In this document: positions 6,703 to 12,783 of the stretch, in pieces
Position numbering within the stretch: the stretch's first letter is position 1
How the letters are laid out: each line of letters opens with the position of its first letter
Source of the DNA: an uncultured Chloroflexota bacterium
GTDB lineage: Bacteria; Chloroflexota; Anaerolineae; Aggregatilineales; Phototrophicaceae
Assembly (NCBI GenBank): GCA_937988705.1
Contig: CALKIA010000489.1
Span: 1 to 17,888 of the forward strand
DNA length: 17,888 nt
Reading direction: 5' to 3'
Translations under genes and position numbers: made by a program
The notes under the pieces: generated by a model
Told to the model about the DNA's origin: nothing
The model's database searches: none
What the model saw: only the letters and a program-made list of their open reading frames with translations

Positions 6703-6734
6703 GCCGCTCAAAACTGGACTTCACGCTGTTGCCT

Positions 6735-6853
6735 AGTAACCATTGGTGCTAGTTCGTGGTTCTAAACGGATGGTATGGGGTCTGTAGGGGCAAGGCATGC
6801 CTTGCCCCTACGAAAATCTTCTCTCAAATTGGCAACTAGCACCAATGGTTAGT
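6735..6853. mobile_element. MITE-like inverted-repeat element, 113 bases
   Basis: Perfect 17-base terminal inverted repeats, AACCATTGGTGCTAGTT (6738-6754) and AACTAGCACCAATGGTT (6834-6850), flanked by a direct AGT (6735-6737 and 6851-6853) that could be a 3-base target duplication. The interior contains a perfect 28-base family B palindrome (6784-6811, core GGGGCAAGGCATGCCTTGCC). There is no coding capacity. It resembles a non-autonomous miniature element, but no transposase or second full copy is present in the window to prove mobility. Confidence 0.55.
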
Positions 6854-6858
6854 AAACT
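6829..6858 (+). promoter_or_regulatory. Candidate thpR promoter spanning the end of the MITE-like element
   Basis: TTGGCA (6829-6834), 18-base spacer, TAAACT (6853-6858). The -35 hexamer lies inside the inverted-repeat element and the -10 outside it. The expected transcript start is about 30 bases before the ATG. The same TAAACT hexamer is used in the candidate at 4857-4862. Pattern match only. Confidence 0.35.
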
Positions 6859-6893
6859 GATCACCGTCCGTCGACTGAAACCTGAGAACGACT

Positions 6894-7427
6894 ATGCGCC
6901 TGTTTATTGCGCTTGAACTGCCCGACGATCTGCAAGATCGCCTTGTCGGCTTGAAAACCGCTGTGCCCGCCGCGAACTGGGTCAAGCGGGGCGGTTACCA
7001 CCTCACACTGAGCTTCCTGGGCGAAGTCGATGCGGCGCGGGTCACGGCGATCACCACCACACTTGAGCACATTCAGGCGCCCTCGTTCACGGTGACGTTG
7101 GGCGGTGTTGGACGTTTCCCGCCCCGTGGATCAGCGCGGGTGCTGTGGGTTGGCATCGACCACCAGCCCGCGCTGCTGGCGCTCCAGCAGCAGGTCGAAC
7201 GGGCGCTTGTGCCGCTCGGTTTCCCGCCTGATGATCGCCCGTTCAGCGCGCATATCACGCTGGCGCGGCTTAAAAGCGACGCCCGCCGCGAAGTCGAGGT
7301 GTTTCTGGAGCAGCACCGCGACTTTCGCGCCGATCCTTTTTCCGTCAGCGCTTTCCACCTCATCGAAAGCACGCTCACGCCGCAAGGCGCGCACTATCGT
7401 TTTGCCGCCACCTTCCCCCTGACCTAA
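6894..7427 (+). CDS. thpR: RNA 2',3'-cyclic phosphodiesterase (2'-5' RNA ligase-like)
   Basis: ThpR/LigT proteins of the 2H phosphoesterase superfamily open 2',3'-cyclic phosphate ends of RNA, and some show 2'-5' ligase activity in vitro. At 177 residues the length is typical. Both catalytic HxT motifs are present: His36-Leu-Thr38 in YHLTLSFLGEV and His120-Ile-Thr122 in FSAHITLARLK. The N-terminus MRLFIALELPDDLQDRL and the GGVGRFPPRGSARVLWVG block (70-87) are family hallmarks. The ATG at 6894 matches the usual N-terminus exactly; the ribosome binding site is weak (GAGA at about 6884). It lies just downstream of a MITE-like repeat that may contribute promoter sequence. Its cellular role, possibly RNA repair or tRNA-end processing, is not evident from the neighbours. 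Confidence 0.94.
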   Translation: MRLFIALELPDDLQDRLVGLKTAVPAANWVKRGGYHLTLSFLGEVDAARVTAITTTLEHIQAPSFTVTLGGVGRFPPRGSARVLWVGIDHQPALLALQQQVERALVPLGFPPDDRPFSAHITLARLKSDARREVEVFLEQHRDFRADPFSVSAFHLIESTLTPQGAHYRFAATFPLT

Positions 7428-7511
7428 CGCCACTCACGCCTAACCTCTCGATGCTGGCGATTGTTCCCACTCTCCTACGCTAGTGCGTCGACGTGGCGAA
7501 CGGTGTTGGCG

Positions 7512-7547
7512 CCCTTCCCTGAATTCGGGGAGGGGGTGGGGGTGGGG
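7512..7547. repeat. CCCTTCCC / GGGGGTGGGG repeat (family A)
   Basis: CCCTTCCCTGAATTCGGGG followed by a G-rich AGGGGGTGGGGGTGGGG tail. Same architecture as 906-984. It lies between thpR and the next gene; an open frame running through it from 7483 is treated as accidental. The G-rich tail has several GGG runs. Confidence 0.7.
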
Positions 7548-7606
7548 TTATTCCCCCCAAGATTACGGAGGTCAGTCAACCCTAAATGAAGGGGCTGAGG
7601 GGTACA

Positions 7607-7615
7607 TGCTAGAAT
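7607..7615 (+). promoter_or_regulatory. Extended -10 promoter candidate
   Basis: TGCTAGAAT, an extended -10 (TGnTAnAAT), 36 bases before the ATG at 7651, with no clear -35. It supports the downstream start choice for the HEAT/Yip1 gene. Confidence 0.4.
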
Positions 7616-7650
7616 GGACTCATAATTCCGTCCGCCTGTGGAGTCTTCCC

Positions 7651-8994
7651 ATGCTCGATCAACTCATCCGCCAACTCGACGATGCCGACCCCGCACGCCG
7701 CAAACAAGCTGTGATCGCGCTGGGCAAGAGCCGGGATCTCAATGCGCTCCCCGCACTCGCCAATGCCTACCGCAACGATCCTGAACCGGAAATCCGCGAA
7801 TTGGCGCGCAAAGCCGGGGTGTATATCAAACAGCACGCGGAAGTCATCCCGGAAATCCCCACGAACGCGCCGCCCGCGCCGCCCAAGTCCATCGTTCCGG
7901 AGGGCGAATCCTACACGCAGCGCAAAATGCGCGAGCTGGACGAACAGAAACGCGCTGCGGCGCAGGCCGCACTGGCGGCCGCTCCACTGCCTGAAGAAGA
8001 TACGCGCCGCCCCATTCGCGGGCGTGAATATCAAGTACCCAAAGATACCCGCGCCCGCGCCCGCAAGAACGTCGATGCGGCGCTCAGCTACAATCTCGCG
8101 GGTGAGAACGCCAAAGCGATGAAAAATCTGACCGAAGCGCTCAGCCTCGACCCGAACCTGATCAACGATGCCTACTTCAACAGCGTCGCATCTGGTGTCA
8201 CGGATCTCGACGGCGACGCGGCAATCGACATGATCGTGGATCGCAGCAAGCGCAAGGACTTCGAAGTGGCGGCAAAAGGCGTCACCAAACAGGCGAAGAT
8301 TGACAAGCATATGGAGGTCGCCACCCAGTCTTCGTGGACGGATGTGCTCTGGGAAGGCGTGATCTACACGTTGATCGTCATCCTCGGCCCGGTGTTCGCG
8401 GGTCTGGTTGCCACGCAGACCGCTATGAACTTCTTCAACAGCCTGTCCGCCAGCGCAGAAACCGGCACAGAAATTGCCCCCATGGCGCTCGAACTGCAAA
8501 ACGGCCTGATGGCCTTCACCGCCGCGACCCTCATCCCCGTTGGCATCATCTCCGGCGTGATTGGTGTCGGCGGTCTGCTCTTGCAGCTGGTGCTGGTGCA
8601 CTTTCTCGCCGTCTACGTTTTCCGCGGTCACGGTACCATTCAGCACCTGCTGTCGACGCTGCTCGGCTTCTACAACCGATGGCTGCCGATTCTGTTCCTC
8701 GTGCAATACATCATGACGGCGATTTTCTTCGTCTCCGGCGGTTCGCCCATTACGGCTTGCTTCTCGATCGTGCTGATCATCCTCTCGCTGTATCTCTTGT
8801 TCAACACATCAGGTAAAATCGGTCAAGCTTACGATTTTGGTGGCTTGAACGGCTGTCTGGCATATAACATCAGCAACGTGATCGTGATTGGCTCAATTTC
8901 GCTGGTGATGTATCTATTATTCAATGCGCTGGGTACGGCCATGTTAGAATCGCTGTTCCAGCTCAAACCGGAGCTGATCCCCCCATTGCAGTAA
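7651..8994 (+). CDS. HEAT-repeat / Yip1-type integral membrane protein
   Basis: A 447-residue protein with two parts. The cytoplasmic N-terminal half starts with a HEAT-like helical pair (about 1-60: LIRQLDDADPARRKQAVIALGKSRD). A charged Ala/Pro-rich linker follows (65-130), then a TPR-like helical hairpin (about 138-170: ALSYNLAGENAKAMKNLTEAL). The C-terminal half (about 235-430) has five or more membrane segments, at about 236-256, 287-325 (likely two), 344-362, 366-384 and 404-426, in the arrangement of Yip1-domain proteins. I place the start at ATG 7651 because GGAG (7640-7643) sits 7 bases upstream; the longer frame back to 7483 would translate a repeat. Function is unknown; the HEAT/TPR part suggests protein-protein contacts. 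The next gene follows after 79 bases containing a repeat. Confidence 0.83.
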   Translation: MLDQLIRQLDDADPARRKQAVIALGKSRDLNALPALANAYRNDPEPEIRELARKAGVYIKQHAEVIPEIPTNAPPAPPKSIVPEGESYTQRKMRELDEQKRAAAQAALAAAPLPEEDTRRPIRGREYQVPKDTRARARKNVDAALSYNLAGENAKAMKNLTEALSLDPNLINDAYFNSVASGVTDLDGDAAIDMIVDRSKRKDFEVAAKGVTKQAKIDKHMEVATQSSWTDVLWEGVIYTLIVILGPVFAGLVATQTAMNFFNSLSASAETGTEIAPMALELQNGLMAFTAATLIPVGIISGVIGVGGLLLQLVLVHFLAVYVFRGHGTIQHLLSTLLGFYNRWLPILFLVQYIMTAIFFVSGGSPITACFSIVLIILSLYLLFNTSGKIGQAYDFGGLNGCLAYNISNVIVIGSISLVMYLLFNALGTAMLESLFQLKPELIPPLQ

Positions 8995-9011
8995 CCCGCT
9001 GATCGCCATTG

Positions 9012-9042
9012 CCCCTCCCTGAAACTGGGGAGCGGGCGGGGC
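9012..9042. repeat. CCCTCCC / GGGGAGCGGG repeat (family A)
   Basis: CCCCTCCCTGAAACTGGGGAG then CGGGCGGGGC. It lies between the HEAT/Yip1 gene and the phosphoesterase gene; the stem is imperfect. Confidence 0.6.
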
Positions 9043-9073
9043 ACGTTCCGGCCATCATCAGAATGAGAAAAGG

Positions 9074-9904
9074 ATGACCTTGAAACTCGGTAGACATCTG
9101 CTGCTCGGCGCGGCGGGCCTCGCCGCGGGGGCACTGACCTATGCCCACCGCATCGAGCCCAACCGGATCGACGCGAACGAGATCACGGTGCCGCTGCGCC
9201 ATCTCGACCCGGCTTTCGACGGCTACACCATCGTGCAGATCAGCGACATCCACATGAGTGGCAGTATGACGCGCGAACGCCTCGCCGCCGCTGTGGCTGT
9301 GGCGAATCAGTACAATCCGGATGTCGTCGCGATCACCGGGGATTTTGCCACGCGGCGCCTCAGCCTCAATGTGGCTGACCTCATCGAGCCGCTGTGTCAG
9401 CTGCGCGCCATCGATGGCAAATTTGCCGTCCTCGGCAATCACGATTACCGTAATTCCCGCGCCGCCGTCCGCCTTGTGATTCGCAGCAGCCAGCTCACGC
9501 CGCTGCATAACGCCGTCCATACCATCCGCCGGGGTGCAGCAGTCCTGCATTTCGCCGGGGTCGAGAGCGTCATCCAGCACCGCGCGCGGCTCGACCGTGT
9601 GCTCAACGTGCTTCCCGCTGACGGCACGGCTATTCTGCTCGCGCACGAACCCGATTTCGCCGATATCGCCGCCGCCACCGACCGCTTTGCGCTTCAACTG
9701 TCCGGGCATTCACATGGCGGACAGGTGCGCTTGCCCTTCGTGACCAACTTCGTACTGCCCGCGTTCTCGCGCCGCTATGTCATGGGGCTGTATCGCGTCG
9801 GCACCATGCAGCTCTATGTGAATCGCGGCCTCGGCACGGTCGGCATTCCGTTCCGCTTCAACTGCCTGCCGGAAGTCACGATCCTGCGCCTGTCCGCGGG
9901 TTGA
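9074..9904 (+). CDS. Calcineurin-like metallophosphoesterase
   Basis: A dinuclear-metal phosphoesterase of the YkuE/YaeI-like group (276 residues). All five metal-binding motifs are present: Asp58 and His60 in SDIHMS, Asp90 in TGDFA, Asn122-His123 in LGNHDYR, His191 in LLAHEPD, and His212 and His214 in GHSHGGQ. The N-terminus (HLLLGAAGLAAGALTYAH, 8-25) is a hydrophobic anchor or export signal, so it probably acts at or outside the membrane. Related proteins hydrolyse lipid-linked phosphates such as UDP-diacylglucosamine-type substrates, but the substrate here is not determinable. Start: AAAAGG lies directly against ATG 9074, which is too close; the in-frame TTG at 9080 has proper spacing and may be the true start, shortening the protein by two residues. 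It is convergent with the glycosyltransferase gene across a repeat-filled gap. Confidence 0.93.
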   Translation: MTLKLGRHLLLGAAGLAAGALTYAHRIEPNRIDANEITVPLRHLDPAFDGYTIVQISDIHMSGSMTRERLAAAVAVANQYNPDVVAITGDFATRRLSLNVADLIEPLCQLRAIDGKFAVLGNHDYRNSRAAVRLVIRSSQLTPLHNAVHTIRRGAAVLHFAGVESVIQHRARLDRVLNVLPADGTAILLAHEPDFADIAAATDRFALQLSGHSHGGQVRLPFVTNFVLPAFSRRYVMGLYRVGTMQLYVNRGLGTVGIPFRFNCLPEVTILRLSAG

Positions 9905-10134
9905 AATCCTGCGTGTTTAGCGAGCACTTACGCTGAGAATCAAAATCGTCGCAAGTAGGTTCTCGAAAGCAATCCAAGAACAACCGTAGAGGCGCACCTA
10001 AAAGTAGACTCTCGAAAGTCCCAATGGAGGGGTAGACCTCTGTGTCTACCCGGTTTCGGGCGCACACGTAGGTGCGCCCCTACGAAAACATTCGGTAATC
10101 TACATTAAGCCAGTGTCTGAAAGACTCCAAAACA

Positions 10135-10196
10135 GGACGAGATATATCTCGTCTCTACGAAAGCGGCGGTTTGTAGGGACGAGGCATGCCTCGTCC
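10135..10196. repeat. Tail-to-tail pair of family B palindromes
   Basis: GGACGAGATATATCTCGTC followed by TCTAC (10135-10158), then GTAG plus GGACGAGGCATGCCTCGTCC (10173-10196). The first unit has a TATA centre instead of GCATGC, again with pairing intact. The second is identical to the 4698-4721 unit. Confidence 0.85.
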
Positions 10197-10222
10197 TTTG
10201 GCTAACATTTGGTTTGTGGCTT

Positions 10223-10384
10223 AGTGCTTCATCCGGTAAGTTATTCCAGATCGTTCGTAGGGACAGCGCCTGCGCTGTCCGTTTGGAGCGGACAAGGCAG
10301 GCCTTGTCCCTACGAGAAAAATAGGCGCATATACCGAATCGTGTCCCGACGATTAATTTGCGGCGATTTACCGGATGGAGCACT
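10223..10384. repeat. Nested inverted-repeat element, 162 bases
   Basis: AGTGCTTCATCCGGTAA (10223-10239) and TTACCGGATGGAGCACT (10368-10384) match as inverted repeats with one mismatch in 17. They enclose two family B palindromes, 10257-10280 (core GGACAGCGCCTGCGCTGTCC) and 10290-10313 (core GGACAAGGCAGGCCTTGTCC). A third partial copy of the arm lies at 10411-10426 (TTACCGGATAGGGCAC). Same design as the MITE-like element at 6735-6853 but with unrelated arms. Confidence 0.6.
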
Positions 10385-10444
10385 TAGGTCTGCCCCTACA
10401 GCTTCAAGCATTACCGGATAGGGCACAAACATCCGGTCAGATGT

Positions 10445-11974
10445 TCACCGCCGGGCGTACAACTGCATCCCGCTCCCGTAAAACTCGAACGGGTACTCGA
10501 TGATCAGCGTGTACTCGGCGTTGAACTGCTCCTGCTGTGCCAGTCCTTGCCGCACGAAGCCTTCCATCGTCACCAGATACTCCGGCTGCGTGTCGTAGAT
10601 CAACTGCGGCGGGATGGCATAATTCATGCCCGGCAGAATCAGCGCGAAATCGATCGGGTAGTAGCGCGTGAGTTCGGGCGTCACCAAGCCGACCGTATCG
10701 ACAATCGTCGCGCGGCTGAAATAGCCCACCGCGCCAATATCGCCGGACGCGACCCGCGTTTCGGCCGTCACGCCGAGATCGTTCCGAAGATGTTCACCCA
10801 TTTGCTGATACAACAGCTCGATGGCATGCCACGCCATTTTCGGCGCGGGGCGGTTCGGCCCATGATCCGGCGTAAGTGTCCAACCGCTGAGCGACGTGAT
10901 CACGCACAGTCCGCCGATGCCCGCCACGACTACTTGTGCCACCCAGCGCCGCTTCTGGATCGGACGCAGCAGCGCCCACAGCCCGACGAACGTCCCGACG
11001 ATCAAGGCGGGCAGCGGCGGCGCCATGTACCAGCGGAAGATTTGCGGGTTCAACACCGCGAACACCGCGAAATAAATCCACGGATAGATCAGGAATGGCA
11101 GCAACCGCCGCTCCGAGCGCAGTGCGTAACTGAACGCGAACAATGTGAACGCAAGAATCAGCACCGCCCCGAGCATCACGCCGAGCGAACCCAGCAGATC
11201 GAATTGAAAGAAGGCGTTCGAGTAGGTTTGCAGCAGTTGACTCAACGCGGCATTCGGCTGAATCAAATAGGCGAAGCGTTTGGCCGTCACCGAGTTCGGG
11301 ATCGGCGTGCCGAAGTACGCCACGCTGAAAATCACCCACGGCAGCAGCACCAGCGCGGCGGCGCTCCATGTGCGCAGCGGCAGCTTGCGCTGCGTGAGCC
11401 ACGTTTCGCCCAACTGCCACGCCAGCAGTGGCCCGATCCACAGCACCGCATCGACGCGCGTCAGCACCCCCAGCGCGGCGCACACGCCGATCCCGATGTC
11501 GCGCCACTTGTGCTGTGAGGCGGCATATAGATACGTCGCGGCGATCAGCCACAAGGCATTGACGCTCGTTTCCATGCCGCCGACGGCGAAGGTCACGCTC
11601 ATGGGGGAGAGCGCCCACAACGCGGCGGGGAAAACGGCCACCAATTCGCTCGCCGTGACTTTGCGCACAATCAGAAACAGCAGCACCACACTGATCGCAT
11701 CCGCGACCGCGCTCACCGTGAGCGCGTACCACGGGTACGCCGTGCCACCGACCGCGCCGAACGCCGCCATGATCAGCGTGAAGAGCGGTGTTGTCGTGCC
11801 GAGCGTGTGCACGCCGGGGTTGTACACGAAGCCGATCCCCTCGGCGATGTTGCGGCTGTAGCGAAAGGTGATGAAGGCATCGTCAATTGTGCGCGGGCCG
11901 GGGATGATCCGCGCCGCCAACGCGACGAGGATCAGCAAAACGATCAGAATGAGGGTTTGACTGCGTCGGGGCAT
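10445..11974 (-). CDS. GT-C fold membrane glycosyltransferase (GT39-like)
   Basis: A 509-residue polytopic membrane protein of the polyprenyl-phosphate-sugar-dependent glycosyltransferase type, which adds sugars to lipids or proteins on the outer face of the membrane. The first membrane helix (7-24) is followed by the extracytoplasmic Asp31-Asp32 pair in TIDDAFITFRYSRN, the usual catalytic/metal region of GT-C enzymes. NPGVHTLGTTTPLF follows, then about ten more hydrophobic segments to about residue 370. A soluble C-terminal domain contains RVASGDIGAVGYFS..IVDTVGLVTPE. I choose ATG 11974 because GGAAA (complement of 11981-11985) sits 6 bases upstream; a TTG seven codons earlier overlaps a terminator hairpin. 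The acceptor is unknown. It lies downstream of the retropepsin module, separated by a terminator, so it probably has its own promoter. Confidence 0.88.
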   Translation of the reverse strand: MPRRSQTLILIVLLILVALAARIIPGPRTIDDAFITFRYSRNIAEGIGFVYNPGVHTLGTTTPLFTLIMAAFGAVGGTAYPWYALTVSAVADAISVVLLFLIVRKVTASELVAVFPAALWALSPMSVTFAVGGMETSVNALWLIAATYLYAASQHKWRDIGIGVCAALGVLTRVDAVLWIGPLLAWQLGETWLTQRKLPLRTWSAAALVLLPWVIFSVAYFGTPIPNSVTAKRFAYLIQPNAALSQLLQTYSNAFFQFDLLGSLGVMLGAVLILAFTLFAFSYALRSERRLLPFLIYPWIYFAVFAVLNPQIFRWYMAPPLPALIVGTFVGLWALLRPIQKRRWVAQVVVAGIGGLCVITSLSGWTLTPDHGPNRPAPKMAWHAIELLYQQMGEHLRNDLGVTAETRVASGDIGAVGYFSRATIVDTVGLVTPELTRYYPIDFALILPGMNYAIPPQLIYDTQPEYLVTMEGFVRQGLAQQEQFNAEYTLIIEYPFEFYGSGMQLYARR

Positions 11975-11993
11975 CGAAATTTTCCACAGAATC

Positions 11994-12035
11994 AAAAAGG
12001 CGCAAAGCTGAGTCTAGTGTACTCGCTTTGCGTCT
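11994..12035 (-). terminator. Terminator of the retropepsin module (hairpin copy 1)
   Basis: On the minus strand AGACGCAAAGC pairs with GCTTTGCGCCT (11 bp, one wobble). The stem is extended inward by GAGT/ACTC past a single bulged A, leaving a 7-base loop, and is followed by TTTTT (complement of 11994-11998). It follows the stop codon of the aspartic protease gene by about 24 bases. Nearly the same hairpin recurs at 12698-12737. Confidence 0.85.
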
Positions 12036-12058
12036 GCTCAAGTATTGGGGAACGTCAG

Positions 12059-12475
12059 TTAGCTCTTGGTGCGTATCTCGAACTTCAATTGTGATCGGGA
12101 AAAACACACATCGTATTCCATAAAGAAGTTCACTTGTCCGAATATGGGTGATACAGAGGTTGCTCGTGTCCAAGCAAAGGCTAATCGAACTGGAATAAAC
12201 GACCCAACAGTTGCTGATAGGATCACGCCACGTGCCTCGAAATTCGCGAGGTTACCCGAAAGCTGAAATTGATGCCGCTGCGCTTCCCAGACCAACCCGA
12301 GCTGCAACCCCAGCTGAAACGGCAGCACATTCACATCTGCACCACTGTCAAGCAGCCCCAGAGTATCCAGCGACTGACTTTGATGGATCAATGTAATTGG
12401 CAAGATTGGGCGTGGCGTGATTTCACCAAGACTGTTACTGACATTGACGTAGGGAAAGTACAGTGCATCACTCAC
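12059..12475 (-). CDS. Retropepsin-like aspartic protease, 138 residues
   Basis: A single-domain, retroviral-type aspartic protease that would act as a homodimer. The catalytic motif is Asp43-Ser-Gly-Ala46 in GLLDSGADVNVLPFQLG. The N-terminus FPYVNVSNSLGEITPRPILPITL and the C-terminal PIFGQVNFFMEYDVCFSRSQLKFEI complete a family that I recall as common in cyanobacteria and Chloroflexota. I choose GTG 12475 because it overlaps the stop of the preceding 70-residue gene by 8 bases (GTGAGTGA), indicating translational coupling. A longer frame to 12553 would read the other gene out of frame, with unlikely Cys/Arg-rich residues. Base composition is clearly lower in GC than the flanking genes, hinting at transfer. 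Cellular substrate and role are unknown. Confidence 0.8.
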   Translation of the reverse strand: MSDALYFPYVNVSNSLGEITPRPILPITLIHQSQSLDTLGLLDSGADVNVLPFQLGLQLGLVWEAQRHQFQLSGNLANFEARGVILSATVGSFIPVRLAFAWTRATSVSPIFGQVNFFMEYDVCFSRSQLKFEIRTKS

Positions 12476-12680
12476 GTGGGCCGCGATCCTCTTCCAGCAT
12501 CTGCAGCAGAACGCGCGCCGCGTCGCCAGAATCGGCGGGCGACCAAACCTCATATTGTGCTTGCGTCAAGACCCCCGCGGCTTCATCCGCGGCCAAGTCA
12601 TTCACCAGCAGTTGGACAACGCGTAGTTTATCCACTCGGCTCAGGCTGTGAAGCTCGTGAACCAGTTGTTCTAGGCTCAT
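12468..12680 (-). CDS. Small helical protein coupled to the aspartic protease, 70 residues
   Basis: A short, highly helical protein: MSLEQLVHELHSLSRVDKLRVVQLLVNDLAADEA (1-34) looks like two amphipathic helices of the kind found in small antitoxin-like or adaptor proteins. A conserved-looking WSP motif follows (46-48), then a final helix (DAARVLLQMLEEDR). A very strong ribosome binding site (GAGGAGGGG) precedes the ATG at 12680. Its last codons overlap the GTG of the retropepsin gene, so both are made from one message. From memory, similar 70-85-residue proteins precede such proteases in other genomes. Whether it is a substrate, inhibitor or antitoxin is not known. The hairpin terminating trxB ends only about 17 bases upstream of its ATG. 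Confidence 0.75.
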   Translation of the reverse strand: MSLEQLVHELHSLSRVDKLRVVQLLVNDLAADEAAGVLTQAQYEVWSPADSGDAARVLLQMLEEDRGPRE

Positions 12681-12697
12681 AGCCCCTCCTCAACAAT

Positions 12698-12737
12698 AAG
12701 GCGCAAAGCTGAGTCTATCTTACTCGCTTTGCGCCTT
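12698..12737 (-). terminator. Terminator of trxB (hairpin copy 2)
   Basis: AAGGCGCAAAGC (12698-12709) pairs perfectly with GCTTTGCGCCTT (12726-12737), 12 bp, extended by GAGT/ACTC beyond a bulged A exactly as in the copy at 11994-12035. The 3' side on the minus strand reads TTATTGTTG, a weak T-tract. It lies about 46 bases after the trxB stop codon. Confidence 0.8.
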
Positions 12738-12783
12738 CATTGATACATGTCGGATTGCGGTTAATAGCGGCGAGAAAGTGCTT

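Larger units (their letters stand above)
9905..10444. repeat. 540-base gene-free repeat cluster
   Basis: Between two convergent genes; no credible coding frame. It contains: a diverged 17-base direct repeat AAGTAGnnnCTCGAAAG (9953-9969 and 10002-10018, 15 of 17 identical); a GGGTAGA/TCTACCC hairpin (10030-10051); a GGGCGCA/TGCGCCC hairpin ending in CTAC (10058-10083); family B units at 10135-10158, 10173-10196, 10257-10280 and 10290-10313; and a wider inverted pair, 10223-10239 with 10368-10384. A further ACCGGAT/ATCCGGT hairpin lies at 10413-10437. It looks like a landing zone for repeats, as expected where two transcripts converge. Confidence 0.8.

Noticed and set aside
7483..7650. N-terminal extension of the HEAT/Yip1 gene
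   Set aside because: It runs through a family A repeat; ATG 7651 has GGAG and an extended -10 promoter upstream.
7609..8706. 365-codon open frame antisense to the HEAT/Yip1 gene
   Set aside because: A mirror frame of a well-supported gene; no recognisable domain or ribosome binding site.
10135..10313. CRISPR-like array suggested by repeated palindromes
   Set aside because: Units differ in sequence and orientation, spacing is irregular, there is no uniform repeat-spacer pattern, and no cas genes are present.
10547..11518. 323-codon open frame antisense to the glycosyltransferase
   Set aside because: Arg/His/Gln-rich mirror frame with no family resemblance.
12476..12553. N-terminal extension of the retropepsin-like protein
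   Set aside because: It overlaps the 70-residue gene out of frame and gives an unlikely Arg/Cys-rich sequence; GTG 12475 fits translational coupling.
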